A stretch of 64,000 bases of DNA from Monilinia fructicola (taxonomy: Eukaryota > Ascomycota > Leotiomycetes > Helotiales > Sclerotiniaceae). The first letter of the stretch is position 1. Each line of letters begins with the position of its first letter. The DNA is taken from positions 1 through 64,000 of the forward strand of contig VICG01000010.1 in the NCBI GenBank assembly GCA_008692225.1, written 5' to 3'. Shown here piece by piece: positions 1-11,850 of this stretch. Position numbers and translations under genes: made by a program. The notes below the pieces were generated by a model. It made no database searches. It saw only the letters and a list, made by a program, of their open reading frames with translations, and was not told the origin of the DNA.

Positions 1-124
1 ACCCTAACCCTAACCCTAACCCTAACCCTAACCCTAACCCTAACCCCTAACCCTAACCCTAACCCTAACCCTAACCCTAACCCTAACCCTAACCCTAACC
101 CTAACCCTAACTAACCCTAACCCT
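1..124. repeat. Telomere repeat array (CCCTAA)n
   Basis: About 20 head-to-tail CCCTAA units, equivalent to TTAGGG on the other strand, start at base 1. Slight unit-length irregularities occur near base 46 (an extra C) and near base 110 (a shortened unit). This is the standard filamentous-fungal telomere and shows that the left edge of the window is a true chromosome end. Confidence 0.98.
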
Positions 125-262
125 GACTTTTCCAAATCCCCATAGCGGTTACCCTAGTCGGGGGTGTATTCTTTTCCCAATCCCTATAGCGGTTACCCTT
201 ACGGGGGCATTTTCTTTTCCTAATCCCGGTAGCGGTTAACCCCTACGGGGTTAATACCTTTA
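125..262. repeat. Telomere-adjacent ~55-60 bp tandem repeat, three copies
   Basis: Three diverged copies of a unit begin with a CTTTTCC-type stretch followed by ATAGCGGTTACCC and a G-rich tail. They start near 126, 170 and 212. Each unit has a CCC...GGG inverted core. The last forms a clean hairpin, TTAACCCC (236-243), a 3-nt loop, then GGGGTTAA (247-254). The array abuts the telomere directly. Confidence 0.8.
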
Positions 263-613
263 TTTCAAATATTATATTAAAATTAATATTATTTAATAGT
301 TATAATAATAAATAGTAATTATTATTATAAATAATTATTATTATAAATAATTATTATTATTATAATAATATTATTATATAATATATTTAAAAATAAGCAT
401 AATAATTAAAATAATGATAATTAAAATAGTTAAAATAATAATAATTAAAATAATTAAAATAATATTTAAAAATTAAAAAAAAAAGAGGTGTCTAAACATA
501 ACCACTCAGAATATTTTACCAAAATTAAATAAATATTCCCCACTCTACTATTTATAGCTGAACTTATATATACTAACATAAAATAAGGTTTTTTCGTCCT
601 TTGTTAAAGAATA
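263..613. other. AT-rich gene-free stretch
   Basis: The stretch is almost pure A/T, with runs of TTATTATTATAAATAA type and no open frame. It is consistent with RIP-degraded subtelomeric DNA. I see nothing functional here. Confidence 0.7.
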
Positions 614-1471
614 TTAAGTCGCCTACCCTACTTCTCGCCACCCCCCCCATTTGGCCAGCATTTCACACCAAAAACGGCCATTTTAACGTATATTAATAAC
701 TTTACAAAAAATGAAATATACATTTTTTAAATTTCAATTAGAAGCTTCTATATATAATAATTAATAGATTCTTGAAAGTCTTAAATTTTTGCGATTTTTT
801 TATAAAAAGTAATAAAAGATTATAGAAAATTAGAAATTTTCGGTTTTGGATTTGTATGGAAATCACATACAAAATTAGAAACTTTGAAATAAATATTTTA
901 TAACTTTCTAAACAAAAATAACTAAAAATAATCTATAAATTTTTATAGAATCTATTATATCAATATATAGTAAATAAGCTATTTAAAATATATATAATAA
1001 TTTGAAAATCTATTGAGTAAATTGAAATTAGAAAATTTTTTTACCCAAAATTTTATCGTTAAAATCTAAGAATCTATATTAAACATTTATTATAAATAAT
1101 AATATATTATTAAAATAATATATTCGATTAAGATTGGCTTTAAAATTCTTTAATTTTTTTAGATTATTTTTAGCTATTTTTGTTAAATAAATATAATTTC
1201 TTTTTAAAGATTTTGATTTTGTATAGGATTTACATACAAATCTAAAATTAGAATTAGAATTTTTTATAATCTTTTATTACTCTTTATAAAAAAAATCGCA
1301 AAAATTTAAGATTTTCAAAATCTATTAATTATTATATATAGAAGCTTTAATTAAAATTTAAAAAATATATATTCATTTTTCGTAAAGTTATAAATACGTT
1401 AAAATGGCCGTTTTTGGTGTGAAAATGCTGGCCAAATGGGGGGGTGGCGAGAAGTAGGGTAGGCGACTTAA
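614..1471. mobile_element. Palindromic fold-back element with TTAA ends
   Basis: An 858 bp segment starts TTAAGTCGCC at 614 and ends GGCGACTTAA at 1471. The outer ~75 bp of each arm (about 616-690 and 1395-1470) are nearly perfect inverted repeats rich in G/C, containing a run of C/G and the block TTTTTGGTGTGAAA. The inversion continues inward as AT-rich, diverged sequence to a centre near 1040, so almost the whole element can pair with itself. TTAA at both outer edges resembles a TTAA target duplication as used by piggyBac-type transposases. No coding frame is present, so it is non-autonomous or RIP-degraded. Confidence 0.75.
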
Positions 1472-1905
1472 GCCTAACAAATCAAAAGTTAACATATATG
1501 CGAAGGATTACAAATCGTATTACTAATCAAATTAATAATGCAATCAAAACACCCCTATCTTTTACTAAGGTATTATCTTTTGAAAGTTCCATTTATATCT
1601 AATAGAATTAAGCTAATAAAATCAGTATAAATGTACCCGCAAGAGTTTGTTACGTTTAAATAAAATAATCTACTTATTTTAAAATATATATATTATACCT
1701 TTAAAATAAATAATTCGAATTTTGAAATTTTATAAAATGTTATAAAGCCCTTTATTTGTTTTATTTTGATATTATCTTTTTTTAGATTTTTATAATATAA
1801 AATTAAATTAATATTAATATATAAAAAATATTATTTAAAATGTAATATTTTTCGAAATACTACTACCTTACATCACTCTAGCTAATCATTTTCATATACT
1901 TAATA
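1472..1905. other. AT-rich gene-free stretch
   Basis: Low-complexity AT-rich sequence without a coding frame or a clear repeat. I see nothing else in it. Confidence 0.6.
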
Positions 1906-1907
1906 AT

Positions 1908-2325
1908 TCAAATCTATACAGATCCTTTAATCTTTAAGATAATTTAAAATAAAATTTATATATAAATTATTTAAATAAATTTTTTATAATATAAGATTTT
2001 AAATTTTTAATTTATATAAAGATTTAAACTAATTATAATAATAATGAATTCGAATTAGAATGAATATTTTGTTAAACCATTACCCCCCCTATCGAAATAG
2101 CTTTACCCCACATACCACCAAAATACTAATATATTAAAATCTATACAGATCCTTCAATTTTGAAGATAATTTAAAATAAATTTTATATATAAAAAATTTA
2201 AATTAACTTTTATAATATACGATTTTAAATTTTTAAATTATATTAATATTTAAGCGAATTATAGTGATAGCTGATTCGATTATTTTTCGCAGGCCACTAC
2301 CCCCCTATCGAAATGAGCTATTATC
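1908..2325. repeat. Two diverged direct copies of a ~200 bp block
   Basis: Copy 1 runs about 1910-2110 and copy 2 about 2138-2325. Both begin with an AATCTATACAGATCCTT-like block, continue through AAGATAATTTAAAATAAA, and end in a C-rich block (TACCCCCCTATCGAAAT type). Differences between the copies are mostly C/T and G/A, as expected after RIP. Confidence 0.75.
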
Positions 2326-2344
2326 AGTAATGGCCTGCGAAAAA
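2283..2344. repeat. Hairpin with 14 bp arms
   Basis: TTTTTCGCAGGCCA at 2283-2296 is matched by its reverse complement at 2331-2344. The 34-nt loop carries the CCCCCCTATCGAAAT core shared with the upstream duplicate. It could be the termini of a collapsed terminal-inverted-repeat element. No function is assignable. Confidence 0.6.
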
Positions 2345-2604
2345 AATTCATAGAATACCTAAATAATTATTAGTAGTTACCCTTACAAAGATAACTTTAT
2401 TAATTTTTTATAAAATTATAAAAATAATAATAATTCTTATTTTATTATATATTATAATTCGTTTTTTCGTTTTAATTTTTATTAATGAAATTAATATTTT
2501 ATATAATATATTTATAATTATAACGAATAATAATATAATAATTCGTTAAAAACCTAATATAAAAATGCGTAATACGATTTAATGTTTTATTCAAAATATA
2601 TAAA
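2345..2604. other. AT-rich gene-free stretch
   Basis: AT-rich sequence with no frame and no clear repeat. Confidence 0.55.
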
Positions 2605-3105
2605 ATTAATTATTGATAATTTAAATAATAAATATATTCATTGGTAGTTTAAATAATTAGTATATTCACCAATAATTTAAATAATTAGTATATTTACTAA
2701 TAATTTAAATAATTAACATATTCACCGGTAATTTGAATAATTAATATATTCATTAATAATTTGAATAATAAGCATATTTATTAGTAGTTTAAATAATTAA
2801 CATATTTATCGATAATTTGAATAATTAGTATATTCACTAATAATTTGAATAAAAAGCATATTCATTAGTAGTTTGAATAATTAATATATTCACCAATAAT
2901 TCAAAGAATAAAAAATCTACCGGTAATTTGAATAATTAATATATTCACTGGTAATTCAAATAATTAATATATTTATCGATAATTTAAATAATAAGCATAT
3001 TCACTAATAGTTTAAATAATTAATATATTCACTAGTAATTTAAACAATTAGTATATTTATTAGTAGTTTAAATAATAAGCATATTTACTAATAATCGAAT
3101 ATATA
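2605..3105. repeat. 28-bp minisatellite, about 17 copies
   Basis: The regular 28-base period has a consensus close to GTATATTCACTAATAATTTA plus AATAATTA. Copies differ mainly by C/T and G/A transitions, for example CACCGGTAATTTG versus CACTAATAATTTA. The array is gap-free over about 500 bp. Confidence 0.8.
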
Positions 3106-3884
3106 GTATACTCATAAATTAATTAAATTATAATTTTATTATATAAATAACCTATTTAAATTATAAGATAATAACGTTAAAAACAATATGATACTTAAAC
3201 ATTGTTATTATATCTTAATATATAATCCCCTTTAGGTACTATACTTTTAATCATACTTTTTGTAATACTATACTCTTAATAATACTTCTAATAATATTAT
3301 ATCTTTAATAATGCTTTTAATAATTTTATACTTTATAATAATACCTTTATAAAGTATATTTTATTAAAATTAAACTTAATATACTATATTAACACTTAAT
3401 TTATTAAAATATATACTTACTTATATATAAATAATAATATAAACTTCAAAATTAATATATTTAAAATTTTAAATATCTAAAAAAACCTTATTTTAAGCTT
3501 AAATGTTTTATATATATATTTATTTATATATATAAATTTTAATACTTAAAATTAGTATTTTAATATATTAATACTCTATATTATTCATTTAAAATCATCT
3601 CATTTTTAATAATATATAAAATATAAAATATCTATAATATTCTAATAAAATCATTTATTTTTAAATAATATAGTATTAAAAAATAATATTGTATAAATAC
3701 TAATAATTTATTAAAAGCTTATAATATAATATCACCTATTAAATATAGCTTTTAATTTACTTTATTTATATATTTATAAAGTTTTTATTATAAGATTTTC
3801 AGTATATAATAGATTTTATATAAATTAATATTTTCCAACAAATTATTTTATATACAAAATCATTATTAATAATATATTAATATT
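3106..3884. other. AT-rich gene-free stretch
   Basis: AT-rich sequence. Around 3240-3350 there is a loose repeat of TAATACTTTTAATAAT type. There is no coding potential. Confidence 0.55.
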
Positions 3885-4130
3885 TAATAAACTTCTAATA
3901 CCTAGTAATTTTATAACGCTTAATAATCTTATAATATCCAATAATTTTATAATACCTAATAATTTTATAATACCCAATAATTTTATAATACCTAATAATT
4001 TTATAATGCCCAATAATCTTATAATACCCGGTAATCTTATAACGCTTAATAATTTTATAACACCTAGTGATTTTATAATACTTAATAATCTTATAATATT
4101 CAATAATTTTATAATGCCCAATAGCCTTTA
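3885..4130. repeat. 18-bp minisatellite
   Basis: Tandem copies of an 18-base unit near CCTAATAATTTTATAATA, about 13 copies. The bottom strand stays open only because the unit length is a multiple of three, giving an artificial six-residue repeat (GIIKLL-like). It should not be read as a gene. Confidence 0.75.
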
Positions 4131-4246
4131 AATTAATATACCATTAATAGAAATATTATATATATTTATTATAATTAGAATATATAAGGACTATACTAAT
4201 AATATTATAATATAATTAATTATAATATAAAAGTATAACAAAATAT

Positions 4247-4665
4247 TATAAAGTATATAAACCTATAATTATAAAGTATAAATACTTATAATTTAATAAA
4301 ATCAAAGTATAAAATACTGTAATATTTATGCGTAATAATGTAATGTTGCATATATTATAAAATATATAAACCTATATTTTTAAAATATAAATACTTATAA
4401 TTTAATAGAATTATAATATAAAATACTATAATATTTATATATAACAATATAATATTATATATATTATAAAATATATAAATCTATATTTGTAAAGTATAAA
4501 TATTTATAATTTAGTAAAATTATAATATAAATTACTATAATATTTACATATGATAATATAACGTTATATTTATTATAAAATATATAAAACTTATATTTAT
4601 AAGATGTAAATGCTTATAATTCAATAAAATTATAATATAAAATACTATAATATTTAAAGTAATAT
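4247..4665. repeat. 109-bp tandem repeat, about four copies
   Basis: The anchor TATAAAATATATAAA recurs at 4247, 4356, 4465 and 4574, exactly 109 bases apart each time. The rest of each unit (AAGTATAAATACTTATAATTTA and onward) is conserved with substitutions only. The exact spacing indicates recent tandem duplication followed by point mutation without indels. Confidence 0.8.
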
Positions 4666-4674
4666 AATATAAAT

Positions 4675-5660
4675 AACTTCTTAAATAACTTTTTAAATTT
4701 AATATAAATAACCCTTTAAATTCAATATAGAATAATAGAAATAACCTTTTAAATTTAATATATAATAAAAGGAATAGCTTTTTGAATAGTGTTTTAAATT
4801 CAATGTAGAATAATAGGAATAACCCTTTGAATTCAATATATAATAAAAGAAATAGCCCTTTAAATAGCCTTTTGAATTCAATATATAATAAAAGGAATAG
4901 CCCTTTAAATAGCTTTTTAAATTCAATGTATAATAAAAGGAATAGCTCTTTAAATAGCTTTTTGAATTTAATGTATAATAAAAGGAATAGCCCTTTGAAT
5001 TCAATTTATAATAAAAGGAATAGTTTTTTAAATAACCCTCTGAATTCAATATAGAATAATAGGAATAATCCTTTAAATAATCTTTCGAATTTAATATATA
5101 ACCCTTTAAATAACCTTTTAAATAACTTTTGGAATAACTTTTTAAATTTAATATATATTAATAAAAATAGTTCTTTGAATAGTTTTTCAAATAGCTTTTT
5201 AAATTTAATATATAATCTTTTAAATAGTTCTTGAAATAGCTTTTTGAATTTAATGTAAAATAATAAAAATAGCCCTCAAAATAGCCCTTTAAATTTAATA
5301 TATAACCCTCTGAATAGCCTTTTAAATAGCTTATAAAATAATCTTTTGAATTTAATATATATTAATAAAAATAATTCTTTAAATAGTTCTTTAAATAGTT
5401 TTTCGAATTTAATATATAACCTTCTAAATAGCCTTTAGAATAACCCTTTAAATTTAATATAGAATAATAGGAATAGCCCTTAGAATAACTCTTTGAATTT
5501 AACATAAATAACCCTTTAAATTTAATATAGAATAATAAGAATAATTCTTTAAATAATCCTTTAAATTTAATATATAACCCTCTAAATAACCTTTAGTATA
5601 ATCTTTCGAATTTAATATATATTAATAAGAATAGCCCTTTAAATTTAATATATAATAAAA
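4675..5660. repeat. Nested minisatellite (AATAGCCCTTTAAAT family)
   Basis: Nearly 1 kb of irregularly interleaved modules: AATAGCCCTTTAAA, TTTTGAATTCAATATATAAT and AAAAGGAAT. The modules are shuffled, giving a variable higher-order period. Long open frames on both strands (for example 4699-5049 and 4827-5054) encode only repeat peptides and are artefacts. Confidence 0.75.
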
Positions 5661-6120
5661 GTATTTTCAATTTTTATATTAAAGTTAAATACTAATTTAT
5701 ATATTTATTTATATAATCAATAATAACTTAACTAAGTTTTTTAAAATATTATATTTAAATTTTGATTTTAAGCTTATAAATTTAAAGAATTAACCTTAAA
5801 GAAATGTGAAATTATGTGATTTTTATACCTGTACTATAGAAGGTTCAAAATAAAAAAATACAAATCTTAAATCTTTAGCGGCTTGTATAATTGGTTATAA
5901 ATAAACAGCGAAAATTTTAATTAATTAAATATTAGTAAACAAAAACCTTAATTTTTTAATGCCGACTTTCCGTTTTACCTTTAAAGCTTAATTATTTCAA
6001 CCATTTCAGCTATTTCGAAGGTGGTTAACTATTCCAGCTATTTCGAAGGTGATCAATTATTTCAGCCTATTCCATTTTAGTTATTCTATTTCAGCTATTT
6101 TATATATATCTATTTTATTT
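5661..6120. other. AT-rich stretch with a short duplicated block
   Basis: No gene is visible. Two neighbouring copies of TTCCAGCTATTTCGAAGGTG-like sequence occur at about 6000-6055, followed by AT-rich degenerate TTCAGCTATTTTATT repeats. Confidence 0.5.
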
Positions 6121-6420
6121 CGAAATAATAAATAATAAATAATAAATAATAAATAATAATAATAAATAATAAATAATAAATAATAAATAATAATAAATAA
6201 TAAATAATAAATAATAAATAATAAATAATAAATAATAAATAATAAATAATAATAATAAATAATAAATAATAAATAATAAATAATAATAAATAATAAAAAT
6301 AATAAATAATAAATAATAAATAATAAATAATAAATAATAAATAATAAATAATAAATAATAAATAATAAATAATAAATAATAAATAATAATAAAAATAAAT
6401 AATAAATAATAATAATAAAG
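6121..6420. repeat. (AAATAAT)n microsatellite
   Basis: About 300 bp of a 7-base AAATAAT unit, with occasional slipped units (AAT inserted). Confidence 0.85.
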
Positions 6421-6839
6421 GATAAAAGTATATTATTATAATTATAAGAAAAGCTAAGTATAATTTTATATATAATTAAAAATATATTTAAGAAATATAT
6501 AAAAAACTATAAAGTCTTTCTATAAAATTTAAATTTTAAATTAAATAGAAAAAGAGTAAAAAATTAAATAAATAAATTAAATGAAAAAGAATAATATAAA
6601 AAATATATTTAAAAAGAATAGTATTAAAAATATATTAAAAAACTATAAAAAGAAATATAAAAATAAAAAGAGGTATAAAAATAGATAATATAATATTACA
6701 TATATATTTAATATAGAATATAATTAAATAATATATATATTTATAATATAAGAGTATTTATATTAGAAATTAAAGAAAGTAGAAAATAAATATATAATAG
6801 TAAAGGATTTTAAAAATAATTTCTTTCTTTAATTTTATT
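6421..6839. other. AT-rich gene-free stretch
   Basis: A-rich sequence with AAAAAGA and TATAAAAA motifs. No coding frame or clear repeat is seen. Confidence 0.5.
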
Positions 6840-7191
<352 letters not shown>

Positions 7192-7206
7192 TTAAATATA
7201 TTTTTC

Positions 7207-7299
7207 AATATTTTTAATTAGATTTTAAACGTTTTGAAAATGTTTTCTAAACGTTTAAAAAACTGTTTTCAAAACATTTAGAATCTAATTAAGAATATT
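7207..7299. repeat. Imperfect palindrome with ~34 bp arms
   Basis: The left arm 7207-7240 (AATATTTTTAATTAGATTTT onward) pairs with the right arm 7266-7299 with a few mismatches around a ~25-nt loop that itself contains AAACGTTT. A smaller inverted pair, TTTATGCAAA/TTTGCATAAA, follows at about 7305-7335. Confidence 0.7.
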
Positions 7300-7345
7300 T
7301 CAAATTTATGCAAAAATTTATGAATTTGCATAAAATTATTCATTC

Positions 7346-7446
7346 GGTTAAACGTCGGATGGACTTGTATAACGTTTTGCAGTTGACCTTTTTTTTTAAG
7401 AGACGCCCCACAGGTCCATATGAGGTCAGATGGACGTCCATCCGAC
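7346..7446. repeat. Inverted GTCGGATGGAC motifs at the AT-rich boundary
   Basis: GTCGGATGGAC at about 7354 is inverted as GTCCATCCGAC at about 7436. The right end is part of a near-perfect 22-base palindrome (GTCAGATGGAC followed by GTCCATCCGAC). It lies exactly where base composition switches from AT-rich to normal, so it could be the end of a transposon or a recombination scar. Confidence 0.5.
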
Positions 7447-9370
7447 CTACATACCTAAAGTGAACGTAGAACAATAGAGACATTTAGGTAACTATTAAAA
7501 GTTTCGAATAAGGGAATTCATAGTAGCGATCGATCCACTGTTAAAACGAGGCCCAAAATGGCAACTATGAAATCCTTCGACCCACTTCATATTCATCCAT
7601 TTCGATGAATATAGAGTGGAGCTTCATTTTCATCAAATTAACCTATTATGGCGAAAAGGGGGGCTGATCATATGATCAACGAACGGATATATGCCTTAAT
7701 GCCTTAAGATCATTATACACTATACCATTTATATAAATACACTATACCATTTATATCCTCACTAATTCGAAAAGTATTAAAATTAGCTAAATGCCTTTTA
7801 ATAGGATCTTCATATTCATCGACCATGCCTATTATATAAACTATGAAAATGAAAATGAAAACTGGCTAAATGTCTCTAATAGACAAGCACCGCTTTCTTA
7901 TTGTTATACGCCGAAGATGAATGATATTAACGCTGTACGGAGTACTCCGGAGCAGCTAAAAACCCGGCAGTCTGGTAGCGAGGTCCACTTAGGATGAAAA
8001 GTTAGTTGTTTCTCAATGCTTAGTTTGTCCGAGTTAACCGAGCTGTGCTATATACTCTGTATACATTACCTAGGTATTACTTTTATTATCTTGATTGAGC
8101 TGTAGCTTGAGCCTGGCTGATTCCATAGTGGGGAAATCCATTTAGCACCACAAATAGAGTTGTGCTCCCGGAGTTCCCCTGCTACAGTAGCAACTTAAGC
8201 TTATGCACTGTAGGTGTACATAGTAAAGTAGTACGCAAAAAATGATTCCGACTATTTTGAAGTAACTACATCTCGATAGGGAATGGTGGGAAGCTGATAG
8301 AGTACTCCGCATAACTGTAGTTACATGGATGTTAATAAAGTCTACGGAGGGAATGCAGAATTCTCCTATAGTATTAGAGAGAGCGCCTAAGCCAATCTCA
8401 ATCAGGGCCAGTATCCCTGCACATGTGCTACGCAAGAACCACCACTTCAATATTTTTCTACCTCTAGATAATCGCTTTGAACTATCTTCTCCTCTATATA
8501 TGTAGATCGAGCGTTCGTCTCGTGGCTGTACTGGAATGGTTATTTAGGAGACTTTGAACGTAATAGCGAGCCATTCTCGATCTTATTTAACAATGACATC
8601 CTTCCCACTGCCAGAGGTACACCTTTTTGAGGCTGGTGATAGCTTGAAAGAGTAGAGATTCCAACAGAACTATTGAAATGTTTCACTTGTAGGCGTTGAA
8701 TTACAGGCTTCAAAAGAATGTGCCTGTAAGGGATATAGAAGCCCTGCATATACGAAACTACAAAAGGTGAGATTTTCACAATCTTTTGGGACTTTACGAT
8801 ATTACCCCGGGATGTGTCCCACAAACCAACCGCGGGAGATGAGAAGAAAATACCGTTGAGTCTATCTACTTTGATGTATAGTACAGTACAGGCTGTACTG
8901 TACAGCCTTTCCTCGATACCCAGCAGTCAGCAAACGAGTGGAATACGAAGATTAGCTCAGTAGGAAGTGGATTACGCATAGCTCCATATAAAACTATATT
9001 AGCTCTGTCAGCGTATCAACTGGGGGGCTATGCCCCACTACTAGGGGTTTGTGCCCCAATAATGTCACCTTAGGAATCGTAGCTATCATATTACTTCTTT
9101 TCCAACTCTTTTCCAACTCTTTTTCATAACTACTCTTTGGCACACTCTTGTTGTTGCACTTTCCATCATTATACTTGTGGCGATATGATTGAGAATGTAC
9201 ACGTAATGATGCGCTAATACATATCGCGGCCGCATATCTCTCTCTTCGCGTCCAACTATTTAACTTCAAAATGGCATTAGTAGTAATCTACAACCTAAAA
9301 TCTACTTTCTGTCACGACGTTGCACCACGACCGACGTGATACTAACAGTACTATTCATTAATCTTTGTCT
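7447..9370. other. Gene-free transition zone
   Basis: Composition is normal but I see no convincing gene. Open frames here (7791-7997, and 8142-8450, 8540-8824 and 8994-9269 on the bottom strand) show no recognisable motif. An 11+1+11 palindrome (GTACAGTACAG / CTGTACTGTAC) lies at 8881-8903. CGGAGTACTCCG at 7938-7949 is a perfect 12-base palindrome containing the recurring TACGGAGTA word. Confidence 0.5.
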
Positions 9371-10796
9371 ATGATGATCCTTCACCAACGCTATGCCAAT
9401 ATTTTTGTTGGTGCATGTCTTTTTACAGCCCTGTACTTTCTCTGGTTTTCCCGTGTTTTAGCAGGATCTCTATTTACATCATCACATCCTTCTCCAGATG
9501 AGCGCCCTCCTGGGCCAACCTACAAAGACCTCTCATCTGTTAAGAAGAGACCCCGATAAAGGACAACTTTCCTCTTGCAGAGTTATCAGCAAAGCGGGGT
9601 GACCTCCCAGCAATCCCCTCTTGGAATAGGCCTCCTTCACCCCATGTAAACGAGTCGACGCCTTTGTTCATCGGGTTTACAAGGAGTTGGCCTTTGCTAC
9701 AACAGGTTGTTTTGTCATATATAACCTCGGGCTGGCCACCAGAGGATATATATGTGGTGGACAATACTGGAACTATGAGGTCAAACTACCCTCCTGGCCA
9801 GCTTACACTTCAAAACCCATTCTACCTTAATATGCAACGTCTCACAGAGGTCTTTGGTGTCAATGCTATCTACACACCTACCCTTTTCACCTTTGCACAG
9901 CTTCAAAACTTTTATATCTTCACTGCACTGGAGCGCGGTTGGGATTATTTTTGGTGGAGTCATAGTATGTATACTTCCAACAATTTTTTACATTTCTACT
10001 TGTTATTAGAAATTGGATATATTTGCAATGTCTATTGCTCTTTATCATACAGTGAGAAATCCTGAGCTTATACTTTATAGTGGACGTTGTTGCCCTCACC
10101 GAAGAGAAGTACGAAGAGACGCCATTCAAATCGCTCTACATGCGTGCTGTCGACAAGCTCCGGGAAGTATCCTCCCCCGATTATCTCAGAGATCCAGAAA
10201 CTGGAGAAAAGACAGATTGGGCGATTCAATTCTTCGCATACGACTGGCTAGCACTCAACAATGTGAAGACTTTTATGAAGCATGGTGCATACGATCCGTT
10301 TATCAGCTACTATAAAGCCGATTGCGATTTAATAGAGCGATTTCGCATGTCGGGAGTAAGGATGCCTATAGCAGATGCGGGACGGATAATCGATGTTGGA
10401 GACTCCATTGATCTCAATCTTCTTTTCCGCCGAAAGATCGACCCGGCGAATCCACCAAAGAGCTTGGCAGAGTTAGCGGGGCTACCGGAGGATGACAGAG
10501 GTGGGAAGGGCTTTGAACACTTATTAGAGGTACTTGCCAATCAAACTGAGAATAAATTGCATGGAGAGGAAGAGCGGAATTCGTGGCAGTACAAACAGCA
10601 AGGTGGACAAGGGGAGCCATTTTACCGGGATCCGGAGGGATTTGAGGCAGGATTGCAGATAGCGATTGAGAGTGGTGTTCAGACTTATCAGGAGAAATGG
10701 GGGCATAAGGAGTGTGGCTTAGTTGGGGCAGGATTGAAGCTGACGGACGCATGGAAAGTAGAGCACGATTGGATCGAAAAACCGCCTTCAATCTGA
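9371..10796 (+). CDS. Membrane-anchored fungal glycosyltransferase-like protein (one frameshift)
   Basis: The product resembles fungal nucleotide-diphospho-sugar transferase-like proteins, probably type II Golgi/ER enzymes. The ATG at 9371 is followed by an N-terminal membrane segment (FVGACLFTALYFLWF). Downstream are the GT-A-like pieces FIGFTRSWPLL, IYVVDNTGT and, across the intron, WWSHMDVVALT, whose HMD is a plausible metal-binding DxD equivalent. The GT-AG intron is 9965-10080, joining codon A|TG. Frame is lost at about 9542-9550: residues through DLSSVKK are in one frame and the continuation (TPIKDNFPLAEL) is in the frame one base back, so one base appears missing. With that base the product would be about 436 aa. 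Donor and sugar acceptor are unknown. It could be a decaying subtelomeric copy, but an assembly indel is equally likely. Confidence 0.7.
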
Positions 10797-11848
10797 TGGA
10801 TTTAGATCTTTGGATTTTAGACTCTAATGGCGTTACTATTGATGATACTAAATTACCCGCTCTTGAATGAGCTGTGTTGGATTGTTGAATGAGACCTCGG
10901 GGATTGACTGTATCCCCTAAACCGCTGAGAAGCGTCGCCCATATGGTCCATACCATTTTTTCAAGAGTGTTGGAATTAAGCGATGGAGTTACTTTTTAAT
11001 AGTTTATAAGGGGATAATAGAGAATCTAGCCAACGAAATAAGAAAGTATCACGCAACTCGAGACTACTCGAGTACTCCAATTCACCTGTAATCCTTGATT
11101 TTAGATGAATAAATGGCGTGGGTCAATTGGGCTGTGACCTTGGCTTCGAATTGAGTGGATTTCCGAGAGAGTTCAGGACATAGTCAAACTTTTCAATGTA
11201 ATAAGCTCACCTAGTCCCTAGTTTCAATGGCTCATGAACGGAGTGTTTTAATTTGCACTTGCCAGTGCGTCCTGCGATCCGGACTCTTGGATACACGGGG
11301 TAAGATACCCAATCACGAATGTGTTGAACCGCTGGATTTTGGCTAAGCTCCAGATCAATCCATTTGGTGCTCTAAAGCAATGCTATCAGCTTTTTCTGAA
11401 GTGGCTGAGAGCTGAGAGGTCTCTGCAGGTGATGGATACTTATTGTTATCGTGCAGAACACTGCAACTGCGCATGCTGTCACGCTTGAAGGAAGATTGTT
11501 GGTAAGTTCGTCGGGTGCCTTGCTTCATTTACGAAGACTGACTTATGCATCAGCATCACCCATTTGGCAGTCTCATTTCTCACAGCTTCCACACTGGGTC
11601 GGTGGTCGGAGTGGATATTAAAAGTCTGACTATCACCACATTGATAAATTTGCCCGCATTTGTTCTTGATGGTGCTTCGAATTCCCATTTGAATCTTCCC
11701 ATCACACTTCGACGGTTGGCAGTTTTATGCATTGTATTTTCTGTGAGTTTTTAAACCTAGTTTCTTCCCCTACGTGGGAAGTGATGGCGGTTTTAGCAGC
11801 TCCCCAGTTGTCGAAACCAATAAGGGTAACTTTCGCCTGGAAATCGAT
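10797..11848. other. Intergenic, no gene recognised
   Basis: About 1 kb without a supported gene. Short open frames on both strands at 11479-11911 overlap each other and show no domain. The segment ends at the TA target of the transposon that begins at 11851. Confidence 0.5.
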
Positions 11849-11850
11849 TA

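Noticed and set aside
2600..3110. CRISPR-like array
   Set aside because: The 28-bp units are contiguous with no unique spacers, and the setting is a fungal telomere.
3843..4121. 92-residue open frame of GIIKLL-like repeats
   Set aside because: An 18-bp minisatellite cannot frameshift across units, so the frame stays open by arithmetic.
4699..5054. Overlapping open frames on both strands with NS-LNS-YNKR repeats
   Set aside because: Both strands are open over the same nested minisatellite; no start context or domain.
9539..9580. A 42-nt intron (GTTAAG...TTGCAG) explaining the glycosyltransferase frame change
   Set aside because: It is too short, and the putative intron reads as good protein (TPIKDNFPLA), so a one-base indel is simpler.
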